NCBI GenBank assembly: GCA_001602455.1
Contig: CP012157.1
Coordinates: 1,049,733-1,113,732 of the forward strand
Source: Betaproteobacteria bacterium UKL13-2
Lineage (GTDB): Bacteria; Pseudomonadota; Gammaproteobacteria; Burkholderiales; Usitatibacteraceae
DNA: 64,000 bases
Direction of reading: 5' to 3'
Below the pieces are notes generated by a model. It was not told the origin of the DNA. It searched no databases and saw only the letters and a list, made by a program, of their open reading frames with translations. The position numbers and the translations under genes are program-made. Below, piece by piece: positions 1 through 8,225 of the stretch. Position 1 is the stretch's first letter, and every line of letters starts with the position of its first letter.

Positions 1-649
1 CATCCGCTGCACGCATAAAAAGAAATTCCGTGTCACGACGGATTCAAAGCATCAACTTCCGGTCGCTGAGAATTTGCTTAATCGTCAATTTAGGCCAACT
101 GCACCGAATCGAGTGTGGGTGGCTGACATCACCTACATTCCGACCGATGAGGGTTGGCTATTTCTGGCCGCGATCAAGGATTTATATACCTGTGAGATCG
201 TTGGTTGGGCGATGGATAAGCAAATGACCAAGCAGTTAGTCATTGATGCGTTACGCGCGGCGTATTGGCGCAAGAAGCCAAAAGCAGGTTTGATGCACCA
301 TTCAGATCGCGGTAGCCAGTATTGCAGCGCCGCTTACCGCGCCTTACAGGTTAGCTACGGGATGACAACGTCAATGAGTCGCCGAGGTAATTGCTGGGAT
401 AACGCGCCAATGGAAAGTTTCTTTGGCACACTCAAGACAGAGAGTCTGCATCATTACCGGTTTGCCACGCGTGAAGAGGCCAGACGGGTTGTGTTTGAAT
501 ATATTGAGGTCTTCTACAATCAAATCAGACGTCATGCAAAAATCAACAATCAGTCACCGGCTGATTGTGCAAAGCAATTCAACGAAGCACAAATGCAATT
601 GGCCGCATAATCTATCAACTTATCCGTCCACTAAATCGGATCCCGCTCA
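1..649 (+). mobile_element. IS3-family insertion sequence, copy 1 (3' half; cut by window edge)
   Basis: This stretch is the 3' half of an insertion sequence whose complete second copy lies at 55596-56880 on the other strand. Positions 1-649 align without gaps to 56244-55596 of that copy; the one difference I found is a synonymous CCG/CCA change near the end of the transposase. The right terminal inverted repeat ends at 649 (...GGATCCCGCTCA). The boundary is set by where the two copies stop matching. It is inserted in an MqsA-like antitoxin gene. The 5' end lies outside the window, so the target duplication cannot be checked. Confidence 0.93.
2..610 (+). CDS. IS3-family transposase OrfB, 3' part
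   Basis: This is the C-terminal 202 residues of an rve-type (DDE) integrase, the catalytic half of an IS3-family transposase. The catalytic residues are visible: Asp in VADITY, Asp in HHSDRGSQY and Glu in DNAPMESFFGTLK. The reading frame is open from base 2, so the gene starts upstream of the window. As far as it is visible, the protein is identical to the OrfB of the complete copy at 55635-56519. The product would act on the element's ends, together with OrfA, as an OrfAB fusion made by frameshifting. Confidence 0.93.
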   Translation: MRCTHKKKFRVTTDSKHQLPVAENLLNRQFRPTAPNRVWVADITYIPTDEGWLFLAAIKDLYTCEIVGWAMDKQMTKQLVIDALRAAYWRKKPKAGLMHHSDRGSQYCSAAYRALQVSYGMTTSMSRRGNCWDNAPMESFFGTLKTESLHHYRFATREEARRVVFEYIEVFYNQIRRHAKINNQSPADCAKQFNEAQMQLAA

Positions 650-791
650 ATTTGGTGGTGGGGTTAACGCCTTTTCCCGCTATGAGAATGGCAAGACCAA
701 GCCGCCGCTGGCCTTGGTCAAATTGCTCAAGGTGCTGGATCGGCATCCCGATTTGCTGAACGAAATCAACAAACAGACTGAGAAAGGGTAG
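650..791 (+). pseudogene. MqsA-type antitoxin, C-terminal remnant
   Basis: Immediately after the IS end the frame reads FGGGVNAFSRYENGKTKPP and ends in LLKVLDRHPDLLNEI before a TAG stop at 789-791. This matches the second half of the helix-turn-helix domain of MqsA/YgiT antitoxins (the E. coli protein has FGGGVNAFSRYEKG and LLRVLDKHPELLNEI). The zinc-binding N-terminal domain and the partner toxin are not in the window. The gene was cut by the insertion sequence and has no start of its own. The remnant keeps the recognition helix but is unlikely to be made. Confidence 0.8.
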
Positions 792-807
792 GGCTTTACT
801 GGCAGAC

Positions 808-963
808 ATGGAAATCCGACTGATCGAAGGCGTGGACGTGAATCGGGGTTGAGGCAACGTGTTTGCTGACCTTGGCCTTGCTGATGCTGAAAAGCTCAAG
901 ATCAAAACCGGCTTGGTGATCGAAATCAGGAAAACCATGAAAGCTCGCAGCTTGCCCCAGAAG
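808..963 (+). pseudogene. HigA/XRE-type antitoxin remnant with in-frame stop
   Basis: An ATG at 808 opens a frame that meets TGA at 850-852 and then continues in the same frame as GNVFADLGLADAEKLKIKTG followed by LVIEIRKTMKARSLPQ. The VFADLG-DAE motif is typical of the N-terminus of small XRE-family antitoxins that pair with RelE/HigB-like toxins. After SLPQ the homology ends and the helix-turn-helix is missing. The gene therefore has both a nonsense mutation and a 3' truncation. No toxin gene is visible next to it. The family assignment rests on recalled motifs only. Confidence 0.6.
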
Positions 964-1168
964 AACGTTGGTGCCGTGTCATGTCCATGGATTGTTTCGT
1001 TCAGTATTGTGGCTACCCTTTGGTGCCAAACCGCAGTGGGCTCATTTCACAGGCGAATCGGAAACGGGTCAGGTGGAAAGGAGGCGTGTCCATTCAGACT
1101 GGTGGTTACCGGGTGATGTTCGCCTCGGCACCAGACCCCATTTCTGGCTCAACACCCCCTTGCCAAAC

Positions 1169-1363
1169 TTAAACACGGGCAAAACAGCGTTGCATCTCGA
1201 ATGACTTGCCGGTCTTGAGCACATGGTAACTCGCCCTCGCCAGCTTGTGCGCCAGGGCCTTGGTCGCCACCGCCCCATTGGTCGTGGCCAACTTCTTTTG
1301 GTAGAAGCGCTTAGCCTCAGGGTAGAAGCGTATCTGCTCAGTTGCGCATATGCGTAACACCAC
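1169..1363 (-). pseudogene. IS110-family transposase, C-terminal remnant
   Basis: The 64-residue frame contains LRICATEQIRFYPEAKRFYQ, then KKLATTNGAVATKALAHKLA and RASYHVLKTGKSFEMQRCFA. This is the usual C-terminal end of IS110/IS116/IS902 transposases (transposase_20 domain). The N-terminal DEDD catalytic domain is absent, so this is a dead fragment. It sits with other decayed mobile and toxin-antitoxin genes. Homology begins abruptly near 1350, where IS21-like repeats start, which suggests that a later insertion or deletion cut the gene. Confidence 0.75.
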
Positions 1364-1369
1364 TACTGC

Positions 1370-1470
1370 GTTGTACGACGCCGTTCCGGTATCGTGACCG
1401 GCGATTCCGGAAGTAGTCCGAAATCGGTCACGTTCGCCCGGAATCGTCGGTCACGATGCTCCGGAATGCC
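1370..1470. repeat. possible IS21-like terminal repeat remnant
   Basis: The segment contains imperfect repeats of the pattern TCGGTCACG followed by CCGGAAT (1423-1447 and 1448-1467) plus an inverted version (CCGGTATCGTGACCGG). Arrays of such CCGGAAT / TCGGTCACG units are found at the ends of IS21-family elements. No istA or istB coding sequence is present. The assignment is from memory of the family and is weak. Confidence 0.35.
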
Positions 1471-1619
1471 CACTGGGGGATGTTAATAGCGGCGCGGCGT
1501 CCGCAGAATGATTTTTTATCTTACATGCTACTGTAACATTCAGTTTATAGACTCGGCGAAGCGATCGGTTGCATCTCGGAAGCACCTCTAGATAATTTCC
1601 CTCACCGCCTAGGATCATC

Positions 1620-2348
1620 ATGTCTCTTACACCACTGCGTTCGCTCATGGTCTCGCAAACCGTCGCGCTCGGCATTGCCGTTTTCTCGACTGTTAGTTTC
1701 GTTCAGAATGCGGCAGCGCACGACGCATGGGTTGCCCCGGTCGCCGGCTCGGTCTATCCGGTTCACTTCGGGCATAAAGAGCCACAGAGCTATGCCGCCG
1801 CCAAAGTCAAAGCCGTCAGCGTGTTTGACGCTAAACGGGCCACACTGACCAATGAGATTTCACGCGATGACAAAGGTGCCAGTGTCAAAGTGAGCGGCAC
1901 ACCAGCGATGTTTCTCGTTGAGTTTGATAACGGCTCGTATTCCACGGTAGATGGTAAGACTGTCAATGTTGGCAAACGCGAGGCGCCAAGCGCGACTTCT
2001 TCTCGCCGACCGCTCAAATGGGGTAAGACCATCGTCGTATGGCAGTCGTGGATGACCGAGCCGGTGGGTCAACGTATCGAGGTGTTGCCGGTAACGGCTG
2101 CGGCAGAGCCAACGGCAGGAAGCAAGTTTACGGTTCGAGTGCTCTTCGAAGGTAAACCGCTGGCGGGTGTCATGGTTGAAAACAATAGTAATGAGACTGG
2201 GCCAAAGACGGATGCTGATGGCCGCGCTACTCTGGTATTAGTACCCGGCATCAACCGTCTCGCGGTCGACTATGACCTCCCGCTGAAGGCAGATGCCGAT
2301 GCCGATACGTTGGCGTTAAATGCGTCGCTGGTGTTTATGGCTCGCTGA
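1620..2348 (+). CDS. DUF4198 domain periplasmic protein
   Basis: This 242-residue exported protein has an N-terminal signal peptide (about residues 1-33, ending in QNAAA). The mature part begins HDAWVAPVAG, the usual opening of DUF4198 proteins, and has a C-terminal carboxypeptidase-regulatory-like fold (GKPLAGVMVENNSNETGPKT, then DADGRATLVL). DUF4198 proteins are periplasmic and often accompany metal or TonB-dependent uptake systems; the ligand is unknown. The stop codon overlaps the ATG of the TonB-dependent receptor downstream (TGATG at 2346-2350), so the two are almost certainly translated together and work in one uptake process. The upstream 120 bp would hold the promoter; I see no clear Fur-like site. 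Confidence 0.85.
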   Translation: MSLTPLRSLMVSQTVALGIAVFSTVSFVQNAAAHDAWVAPVAGSVYPVHFGHKEPQSYAAAKVKAVSVFDAKRATLTNEISRDDKGASVKVSGTPAMFLVEFDNGSYSTVDGKTVNVGKREAPSATSSRRPLKWGKTIVVWQSWMTEPVGQRIEVLPVTAAAEPTAGSKFTVRVLFEGKPLAGVMVENNSNETGPKTDADGRATLVLVPGINRLAVDYDLPLKADADADTLALNASLVFMAR

Positions 2349-4642
2349 TGCGGCGCTGTATCGTAGAAAGCAGGATGATCTCTCGCTCTGCCGTACGTTC
2401 GAGTGTGCTGGCTCGCGGCCACGCGCTCCAATCGACAATCGACGCCAAGGCTTTTGGCCTATGTGGGGCGCTTTTGGCGTTAGTCGCTATCGTGCTGCCG
2501 ACGCTGTCGCAAGCGCACGCTCAAGCAAATACGCAAGTTACCACTCAAGCATTGGTGCAGACGTCGCCGTCGCAACCGAGTGGCGAGATTGACGGTGAGC
2601 ACAGCGACGGTGTGTCGTCGACCTCGAAGGCTGTCCCTATCGAGGGCATCACGGTAAAAGGGCAGGCGATTGCGGGCAGCGCACGGCAACCGTTTAGCGT
2701 AAAAACATTCGATCAAGAGGATTTCCGCGAGCGACAGGTTCGCAATGTCGAGCAATTGTTTCGTGAAGTCGCCGGGATGGAGATACGCGGACTGGGCTAC
2801 GGCAACGTTGCAAATTCGATGACGCTGCGTAGTTTCTCAGGAGGCGGGCACGGCGGCGATATTGGGTTTGTCATTGACGGGCTTCCACTCAATGAGGCCT
2901 CCAGCCACGCCGATGGCTACACCGATCTCGCGGTTGTGGTTCCGCTTGAGGTGGCGTCCCTTCGCGTGTTCAAGGGCCCTGTGTCTGCCCTCTACGGCAA
3001 CTTCAACCGCGCTGGCTTGGTCGCGATTGAAACGCGAAAGGGTGGCCCCTATTCTGAGGTGGATTTTGGTGTCGGCTCCTATGGGACGGCGGATTTGCAA
3101 GCGGCGCTCGGTACCCAACTGGGAGGTGTAAACGTCAATCTCGCGGTGCAAGCCTATCGCACCGATGGGTATCGCCCTCAATCCGATAGTCAACGCGGCA
3201 CATTTGCCGGACGCGTCGCATTTGATGTGGCTCCAGATACACGGTTGTCGATTGCCACTCGGCTTTTCAATGGCCAGTCGAACACTGCATCGATCATCAC
3301 ACAGTCGCAGTACGACAATCGCACGATGTTCTTCCGCCTTGATCCACGGGTCCAAAACGACAGCACAGACAAAGTGTTCAAGACGTTGCGAGCAGATTTG
3401 TCCCATCAACTTTCAGCTAACCTGAAAGTGCTTGCGTTTTTGTATGGCACGCAACAGACTTTCCGACGATCATTCACGCGTCCAACCAATGCGACCACAT
3501 GGCAACAGCGCAACGAATCCTATGCCCGTGACGTGCAGGGCTACGGCGTTAGCCTTAATGGTGAGCACCAGATCAGCGCGCCGCTGAGATGGGTCGTGGG
3601 TGCCGAGCGTTACCAGGAAAAGAGCCTGTATACCTACGCCGATGCGCTCAATAACGGTGCCTTTACCGCGAATACGATGACGGCGGGCATCGCGGGGGGC
3701 TTGGGTACGCTCAACCGCAATCTGCGTAACGACTTCAGCTCTGCTTTTGTGCAAGTCGAGTGGCAACTCGACCGCCTCTTCACACCAGCCGTGGGCGTTC
3801 GTTACGACGGTATCACTGGTCGCTGTGATGTCGCTGGATTGGAGACCCGCACGGGTGCCAGTGCCCAATGCAATCAGCAGCCGCGATTCAACATTACGAC
3901 GCCGAAATTCGGCATTCAATCGAATTGGATTCGCGACGTTTTCAAGACACGCATCAGCGTCGCCGAGGGATTTTCCCTGCCGAGCGATGCGGCCAAGTTC
4001 ACCGCAGGCTTGAGCGTCAATCCGACCAAGTTCCGGCAGACGGAGCTCGGTGCGACGTTCAAGCCACACGCCAGCGTCGAAATGGAAATTGCGACCTTCC
4101 GAATTGACAGTCGCGATGAGGTTGCGCTCACGGTCCCCACCATCCTGCTCTACAGCAATATCGGCAAAACCCGCCGTCAGGGCGTGGAGGCCGAACTGCG
4201 CTATTCACCGACAACATGGCTGGAGTTTAGTGCGGCACTCGCGAGCTTTCGCACTAAGGTGACTGAGTCGCTACCTTCAACGCCGTTCTTAGTCGGAAGT
4301 GAGTTGACGGGTGTGGCTCGCGAACTCGTGACGATCGTGACCACCGTGCGACCAATCCCCGAACTTGTATTGACGGCGACGGGTCGGAGCGTCGGTCGGT
4401 ACGCGATTTCGCCGCCCAGCGCCACGGTCACGCCGTTGTTCTACGGCGGTTACAAGACCATCGATCTCATGGCGAGTTATCAATTAACGACGGCTGCTGG
4501 GATGAAACGCCGCTTCTACGCACAAATTGCCAATGCAACAGATCGGCGCTATGCGACCTCGGCTGGCGTAACCAGTGGTCTTCGTACGTATAACCCAGCA
4601 CCGCCTCGTGCGTTTATGGTGGGTTTGGCTGCCGATTTTTGA
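2348..4642 (+). CDS. TonB-dependent outer-membrane receptor
   Basis: The product (up to 764 residues) is a TonB-dependent receptor. A long N-terminus leads into a hydrophobic segment ending in LSQAHAQA (about residue 60). A TonB-box-like ITVKGQ follows near residue 100, then the plug domain (VEQLFREVAGMEIRGLGYG; VFKGPVSALYGNFNRAG) and a 22-strand-type barrel. It ends in the aromatic F (GLAADF) needed for barrel assembly. The ATG overlaps the upstream DUF4198 stop; an internal Met at residue 10 is an alternative start. The substrate cannot be told from sequence. The pairing with a DUF4198 protein suggests a metal or a small chelate. Confidence 0.9.
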   Translation: MRRCIVESRMISRSAVRSSVLARGHALQSTIDAKAFGLCGALLALVAIVLPTLSQAHAQANTQVTTQALVQTSPSQPSGEIDGEHSDGVSSTSKAVPIEGITVKGQAIAGSARQPFSVKTFDQEDFRERQVRNVEQLFREVAGMEIRGLGYGNVANSMTLRSFSGGGHGGDIGFVIDGLPLNEASSHADGYTDLAVVVPLEVASLRVFKGPVSALYGNFNRAGLVAIETRKGGPYSEVDFGVGSYGTADLQAALGTQLGGVNVNLAVQAYRTDGYRPQSDSQRGTFAGRVAFDVAPDTRLSIATRLFNGQSNTASIITQSQYDNRTMFFRLDPRVQNDSTDKVFKTLRADLSHQLSANLKVLAFLYGTQQTFRRSFTRPTNATTWQQRNESYARDVQGYGVSLNGEHQISAPLRWVVGAERYQEKSLYTYADALNNGAFTANTMTAGIAGGLGTLNRNLRNDFSSAFVQVEWQLDRLFTPAVGVRYDGITGRCDVAGLETRTGASAQCNQQPRFNITTPKFGIQSNWIRDVFKTRISVAEGFSLPSDAAKFTAGLSVNPTKFRQTELGATFKPHASVEMEIATFRIDSRDEVALTVPTILLYSNIGKTRRQGVEAELRYSPTTWLEFSAALASFRTKVTESLPSTPFLVGSELTGVARELVTIVTTVRPIPELVLTATGRSVGRYAISPPSATVTPLFYGGYKTIDLMASYQLTTAAGMKRRFYAQIANATDRRYATSAGVTSGLRTYNPAPPRAFMVGLAADF

Positions 4643-4752
4643 CGTAAGACCTTCTACGCCACGCGCAATTCCAGCATCGCCACCATGCCCCGCCGCGATC
4701 GCGGCTTTCGGCAAAACTTAAGGACGGTTTTGGGTTGACTGGAGTCCTTCCC

Positions 4753-5205
4753 TTACCATCCGAACGTCACCTTCATCCACGGCCAAATGGTCGACAGGAA
4801 CCATGTCCAGCCGCCGGCTACGAGTAAGTAGCGAAACAGTTTGCCGACGGCAAACAGCGCCATACATGCCCAGAAGTTAAAGCGCATCCAGCCTGCCGCG
4901 ACGCTGAGCGCGTCGCCAAACAACGGTACCCAGCTAAACAGCAGTGCCCACATGCCGTATTTCTTCAGCCATTCGATGGCTTTGCCTTCGGCTTTATTGG
5001 GGAACAGACGCCCCAGCCAATAAGATGTGATGCCGCCGCAAGTATTGCCGACGGTAGCAACCGCAATGGCGCTCCACAATAACTCGGGATATTTGGTGAG
5101 CAGCCCGACTAAGACAATTTCGGAGGAGCCGGGGAGGAGCGTGGCGGAGATAAAGGCAGAAGCAAACAGGCCCCACAAGCCGGATTCGGGAGAGAACTCA
5201 AACAT
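4753..5205 (-). CDS. YqaA/DedA-like small membrane protein
   Basis: This is a 150-residue integral membrane protein of the YqaA branch of the SNARE-associated/DedA superfamily. Typical features are SAFISATLLPGSSEIVLVGL, a glycine-rich stretch (TVGNTCGGITSYWLGRLFP) and the amphipathic region WLKKYGMWALLFSWVPLFGD. About four membrane spans can be drawn. DedA relatives move lipid carriers across membranes, but YqaA proteins have no proven substrate. It stands alone and faces away from the DCC gene. Length is normal for the family. Confidence 0.85.
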   Translation of the reverse strand: MFEFSPESGLWGLFASAFISATLLPGSSEIVLVGLLTKYPELLWSAIAVATVGNTCGGITSYWLGRLFPNKAEGKAIEWLKKYGMWALLFSWVPLFGDALSVAAGWMRFNFWACMALFAVGKLFRYLLVAGGWTWFLSTIWPWMKVTFGW

Positions 5206-5326
5206 TGTTGTTATGGTTTTAGGTTAGGCCGGAGCGGCGGGCAAACGAACTGCTCGAATTCAGAGCATGTGTTGGTTAAAGAGTTCAATGACGGGAAACC
5301 GGCGTCTGAACGTAAAAACCCGTTTA

Positions 5327-5370
5327 TTGACGGGCGTTTCCACGGCATTTTGCTTGAAAATGCCCGTCAA
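5327..5370. repeat. family B palindromic repeat, copy B1
   Basis: This is a 44-bp inverted repeat. The left arm TTGACGGGCGTTT pairs with the right arm AAAATGCCCGTCAA around an ACGGCATTTTGCTTG-like centre. It has the same length and layout as copies at 19120-19163 and 50372-50415. As RNA it would form a long hairpin. It lies in a 550-bp region with no intact gene. Confidence 0.75.
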
Positions 5371-5449
5371 TGGGCGATTTCCGTATTCTTTTGCCTTCGT
5401 CTTCAACCGCAGGTGTCAATCCAACAGGTGAAGAGTGATTTATATGGTG

Positions 5450-5745
5450 TGTGGTGATCGCTTCGAATTTGGCTTCAATCCGCTGCAACACGGCGAGAGT
5501 CGAATCTTGCGCGTCGATGATATTGGTGAGTTCCATATTGGCCGCCGCATTGTGGCGGGAGCCCGCCGTTTCAAACTTTAAGACGCTGAGGTTGAAGTGG
5601 TGCAAGATCAGACCCTCGATAAACGTCACGTCTTAGATGTTTTTCAGAGGGATGGTCTTTTCCGCCTGCACCAAAATCCCTGGCGAATCCCTGGCGAATG
5701 CGAATCGACTTCGCCATCAATGCACAATCGAGCCGATCAACGTCG
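5450..5745 (-). pseudogene. bacterial PH-domain (DUF304-like) protein, frameshifted remnant
   Basis: Read on the minus strand the fragment gives SIRIRQG, then ILVQAEKTIPLKNI, a stop, and DVTFIEGLILHHFNLSVLKF followed by ETAGS and MELTNIIDAQ. This is the pattern of bacterial PH domains (TIPLxxIQDV ... LxHFNLSxLKFETAG). Two lesions are visible. One is a tandem duplication of the 11-bp unit AATCCCTGGCG (plus strand, 5675-5685 and 5686-5696), which shifts the frame. The other is a TAA where a Gln codon (CAA) is expected between KNI and DVT. No start or promoter remains. Confidence 0.7.
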
Positions 5746-5759
5746 TTGAAATCAATGGT

Positions 5760-6161
5760 TCACTTAACGCACACATCGCAATCGGCAAGTTTGCGGGTTG
5801 GTCTGATGCGCAAGAAAATGCGATAGCCGCGCTCCAACACCCACGGCATGGGTGGGATCGACAACAAGCGACCGATTAAACGAAAACGTGGCAGTGCGCG
5901 CCATAGCGCAAGAAAGCCGGCAGCGCCGTGTGAGATGCCGTCTACTGTTTGGACATGAAAGCGCGCCAATGCCTGCTGCCGAGAAATGCCATTTGGTAAT
6001 GCGGCGTCCTCGCAGGTGGTAAGGTCGATCCATGCAATCGATCCGGCGCCACTTTGGCGTTGATAGAACGCTATTTCGCGTGAACAGAGCGGGCAACCGC
6101 CGTCGAAATAGACGGTAGCAGTGGTCAAGATTGGTGTTTCAAGGGGAGGGCGGGGGGTCAT
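5760..6161 (-). CDS. DCC-family thiol-disulfide oxidoreductase (DUF393)
   Basis: This 133-residue protein carries the defining motif VYFDGGCPLCSREIAFYQ (about residues 17-34) of the DUF393/DCC family. These are thioredoxin-like proteins with a DxxCxxC signature and unknown partners. The start at 6161 (MTPRPPLETP) is chosen because the motif normally lies within the first 25 residues; an upstream Met at 6197 is possible. It is divergent from the CoA operon, with less than 100 bp between the starts. Confidence 0.85.
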   Translation of the reverse strand: MTPRPPLETPILTTATVYFDGGCPLCSREIAFYQRQSGAGSIAWIDLTTCEDAALPNGISRQQALARFHVQTVDGISHGAAGFLALWRALPRFRLIGRLLSIPPMPWVLERGYRIFLRIRPTRKLADCDVCVK

Positions 6162-6255
6162 CAGTGATATTTTGGGCCGCGCCAAGCGATCACACAAGGC
6201 AAATTTGACGTTGTCTAACCTTGGGAATGCGTTGTGCCACGAATATAATTTGACG

Positions 6256-6777
6256 ATGAATATTCTCTTTCAGCTCACTGGCTCCATTGCTTGCTACAAA
6301 GCTTGCACGGTCGTTTCCCAACTGGTGCAGGCGGGGCATGCTGTGCAATGTGTCGCCAGCAATGCGGCAACAAAATTTATCGGCGCAGCGACCCTTGAAG
6401 GTCTCTCACAACGCGATTTGTTGACGGATACCTTCCAATCGGGCCGTTGGATGGAGCACATCGAACTCAATCGCTGGGCGGACCGATCCGTCATTTGTCC
6501 GGCGACGGCAAATCGGCTCAACAAGATGGCGGCTGGTGTTGCCGATGATTTGATCGGCAATCTCTGGTTGACCCACGACTTCGCGAAGCCGCTTTTTGTG
6601 GTGCCGGCCATGAATACCAAGATGTGGCAGCACCCCATCACACAAGCCTCTGTCACAACGCTACAAGAAATTGGCGTGCGGTTACTGAGTCCAGCCGCTG
6701 GCAACCTCGCGTGTGGCGATGTCGGTGATGGCAGATTGATGGAGCCCGAGGACATTCTGAAGGCCATTTTGGCGTGA
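6256..6777 (+). CDS. coaC: phosphopantothenoylcysteine decarboxylase (stand-alone CoaC)
   Basis: This 173-residue FMN flavoprotein decarboxylates 4'-phosphopantothenoylcysteine to 4'-phosphopantetheine, the third step from pantothenate to CoA. The conserved parts of the HFCD flavoprotein family are present: LTGSIACYKA at the N-terminus, the catalytic-type His in HIELNRWAD (His68), PATAN at 82-86, PAMN at 117-120 and Cys153 in NLACGDVGDGR. Most bacteria have CoaC fused to CoaB; here the chain ends after this domain and coaB follows as its own gene, overlapping by 4 bp. The ATG at 6256 is chosen because MNILFQLTGS is the natural domain start. Confidence 0.88.
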   Translation: MNILFQLTGSIACYKACTVVSQLVQAGHAVQCVASNAATKFIGAATLEGLSQRDLLTDTFQSGRWMEHIELNRWADRSVICPATANRLNKMAAGVADDLIGNLWLTHDFAKPLFVVPAMNTKMWQHPITQASVTTLQEIGVRLLSPAAGNLACGDVGDGRLMEPEDILKAILA

Positions 6778-7448
6778 ATGGTCTAAAGGTTTTGATCACC
6801 AGCGGCGGTACACGTGAGCCCATCGATGGTGTGCGTGTCATTACCAACAGTAGCACCGGTGCAACGGGTGCGACGATTGCCGATGTGTTTGCCAGAGATG
6901 GCGCAGAAGTGTTTTTGGTGTGCGCGGAGAGCGCGTTGAAGCCGACTGAGTCGAGTGTCGTGCAGCATACCTTTGTCACGGCCAATGATCTCGATACAGC
7001 TTGTCAGAAAATCCTCGCGAATCACGATATCGACATGATCGTCCATGCGGCAGCGGTGAGCGATTTTGTGGTGGGAAGTGTTGCTATCGACGGCGTGACA
7101 CATATTGCACCGCTGGCAATGAAGCTTCCCTCTTCGGCTGCGCTCTCGATTCATCTGCGCCCCGGAAAAAAAATACTTCCCCACTTGAAGGGTTATAGTC
7201 GGCACCGTGCGGTGCGTTTGGTTGGTTTCAAGCTGACAGATGGTGCATCCGAGGTCGAGGTACAACGGGCGATACAAAGTGTCCTTACGTCAGGCGCAGA
7301 TTGGGTTGTGCACAACGATCTTCAAACGATCAACACACACCGTGCGAGCGTTTGGGCGTCCGATGGAAGTGTCGTGCAGTGTTCCAGCTTGGACCATCTG
7401 GCGCGTCACTTGGTGCGCCTCGGCGACGACGCCCGCCAGCCCAGCTAA
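6774..7448 (+). CDS. coaB: phosphopantothenate-cysteine ligase (stand-alone CoaB)
   Basis: This 224-residue enzyme joins cysteine to 4'-phosphopantothenate using a nucleotide. Motifs are VLITSGGTREPIDGVRVITN at the N-terminus, then SSTG, the AAAVSDF motif and the Lys-rich GKKILPHL region, followed by LVGFKLTDG. The ITNSSTG form is closer to the stand-alone CoaB of streptococci than to the usual NRSSGKMG of fused CoaBC (from family knowledge). It starts at GTG 6774, inside the coaC stop (GTGA), so the two are translationally coupled. The length is that of the separate enzyme, so this is a true split gene and not a broken fusion. Confidence 0.85.
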   Translation: MNGLKVLITSGGTREPIDGVRVITNSSTGATGATIADVFARDGAEVFLVCAESALKPTESSVVQHTFVTANDLDTACQKILANHDIDMIVHAAAVSDFVVGSVAIDGVTHIAPLAMKLPSSAALSIHLRPGKKILPHLKGYSRHRAVRLVGFKLTDGASEVEVQRAIQSVLTSGADWVVHNDLQTINTHRASVWASDGSVVQCSSLDHLARHLVRLGDDARQPS

Positions 7449-7474
7449 ATAGTCAATTTTCGTAGCCGAGAACG

Positions 7475-8218
7475 ATGGAGACACAACTTCACGACGTCAT
7501 CAAGTCGATCGCGGCTACGGCGCCATCACGCGACAGCGCACCGCTGGTCGTCGGCTTGGCAGGTAGTGTTGCGGCCGGAAAAAGTACGCTGGCGGCAACA
7601 CTTGCCCAAGGCTGGCGGGATTTGGGCCGACGGGTGGAAGTGGTCTCCACTGACGGATTTTTATATCCAAACAAGATACTCCAAGAGCGTGGGTTATTGC
7701 TGCGCAAAGGCTTCCCAGAGAGTTACGACCATCACGCTTTCGGTCTGTTTCTTGCCGCAGTTCGGGGCGATGGAGACGCCAACCGAGACCGCCGCACGAT
7801 TCTGGTGCCGACCTACTCACATCAAACCTACGATGTTTCGTTTGGCGCGGGGCGCGAAATTGTACCGTCTGACATTTTGGTCATCGAAGGGATTAATGCA
7901 TTACAGCCGGTGTTTACAGCCGGGAAACTCGATGTCTCGATTTATCTTGATGCGTTGGAGGCAGATCTATTCCACTGGTATTACGAGCGCGGTTCGCGTT
8001 TGCGCGAGGCGGCAAAACTCGACCCGACATCGTTTTTTGTGCGTTATCTGAATCTTTCGGACGCGGAGTGGGACGTGCAGTTAAAGGCATTCTGGAATGA
8101 CATCAACCTCCCAAACCTTCACCAACATATTGCACCGACACGACAACTCGCCCGCTACATCCTGCACAAAACCCGAGACCACACGCTGCGTGTTGTGCAG
8201 ACCCCTTCGCTAAATTGA
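7475..8218 (+). CDS. coaA: type I pantothenate kinase
   Basis: The 247-residue product phosphorylates pantothenate with ATP, the first and usually rate-limiting step of CoA synthesis. A P-loop GLAGSVAAGKST lies at residues 27-38. It is followed by STDGFLYPN and RKGFPESYD, the fingerprints that separate CoaA from the related uridine kinases, and by LVIEGINALQ. It is shorter than E. coli CoaA (316 residues), mainly at the N-terminus. Many betaproteobacteria use the unrelated type III enzyme CoaX, so a type I kinase inside a pan/coa cluster is less usual. It lies 26 bp after coaB and 7 bp before panB. Confidence 0.88.
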   Translation: METQLHDVIKSIAATAPSRDSAPLVVGLAGSVAAGKSTLAATLAQGWRDLGRRVEVVSTDGFLYPNKILQERGLLLRKGFPESYDHHAFGLFLAAVRGDGDANRDRRTILVPTYSHQTYDVSFGAGREIVPSDILVIEGINALQPVFTAGKLDVSIYLDALEADLFHWYYERGSRLREAAKLDPTSFFVRYLNLSDAEWDVQLKAFWNDINLPNLHQHIAPTRQLARYILHKTRDHTLRVVQTPSLN

Positions 8219-8225
8219 GAACCCT

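Noticed and set aside
2837-3409. Minus-strand open frame (190 codons) inside the TonB receptor
   Set aside because: Same reason: a shadow of the receptor coding frame.
3470-4069. Minus-strand open frame (199 codons) inside the TonB receptor
   Set aside because: It is antisense to a well-supported receptor gene and has no recognisable domain; long antisense frames are common in GC-rich genes.
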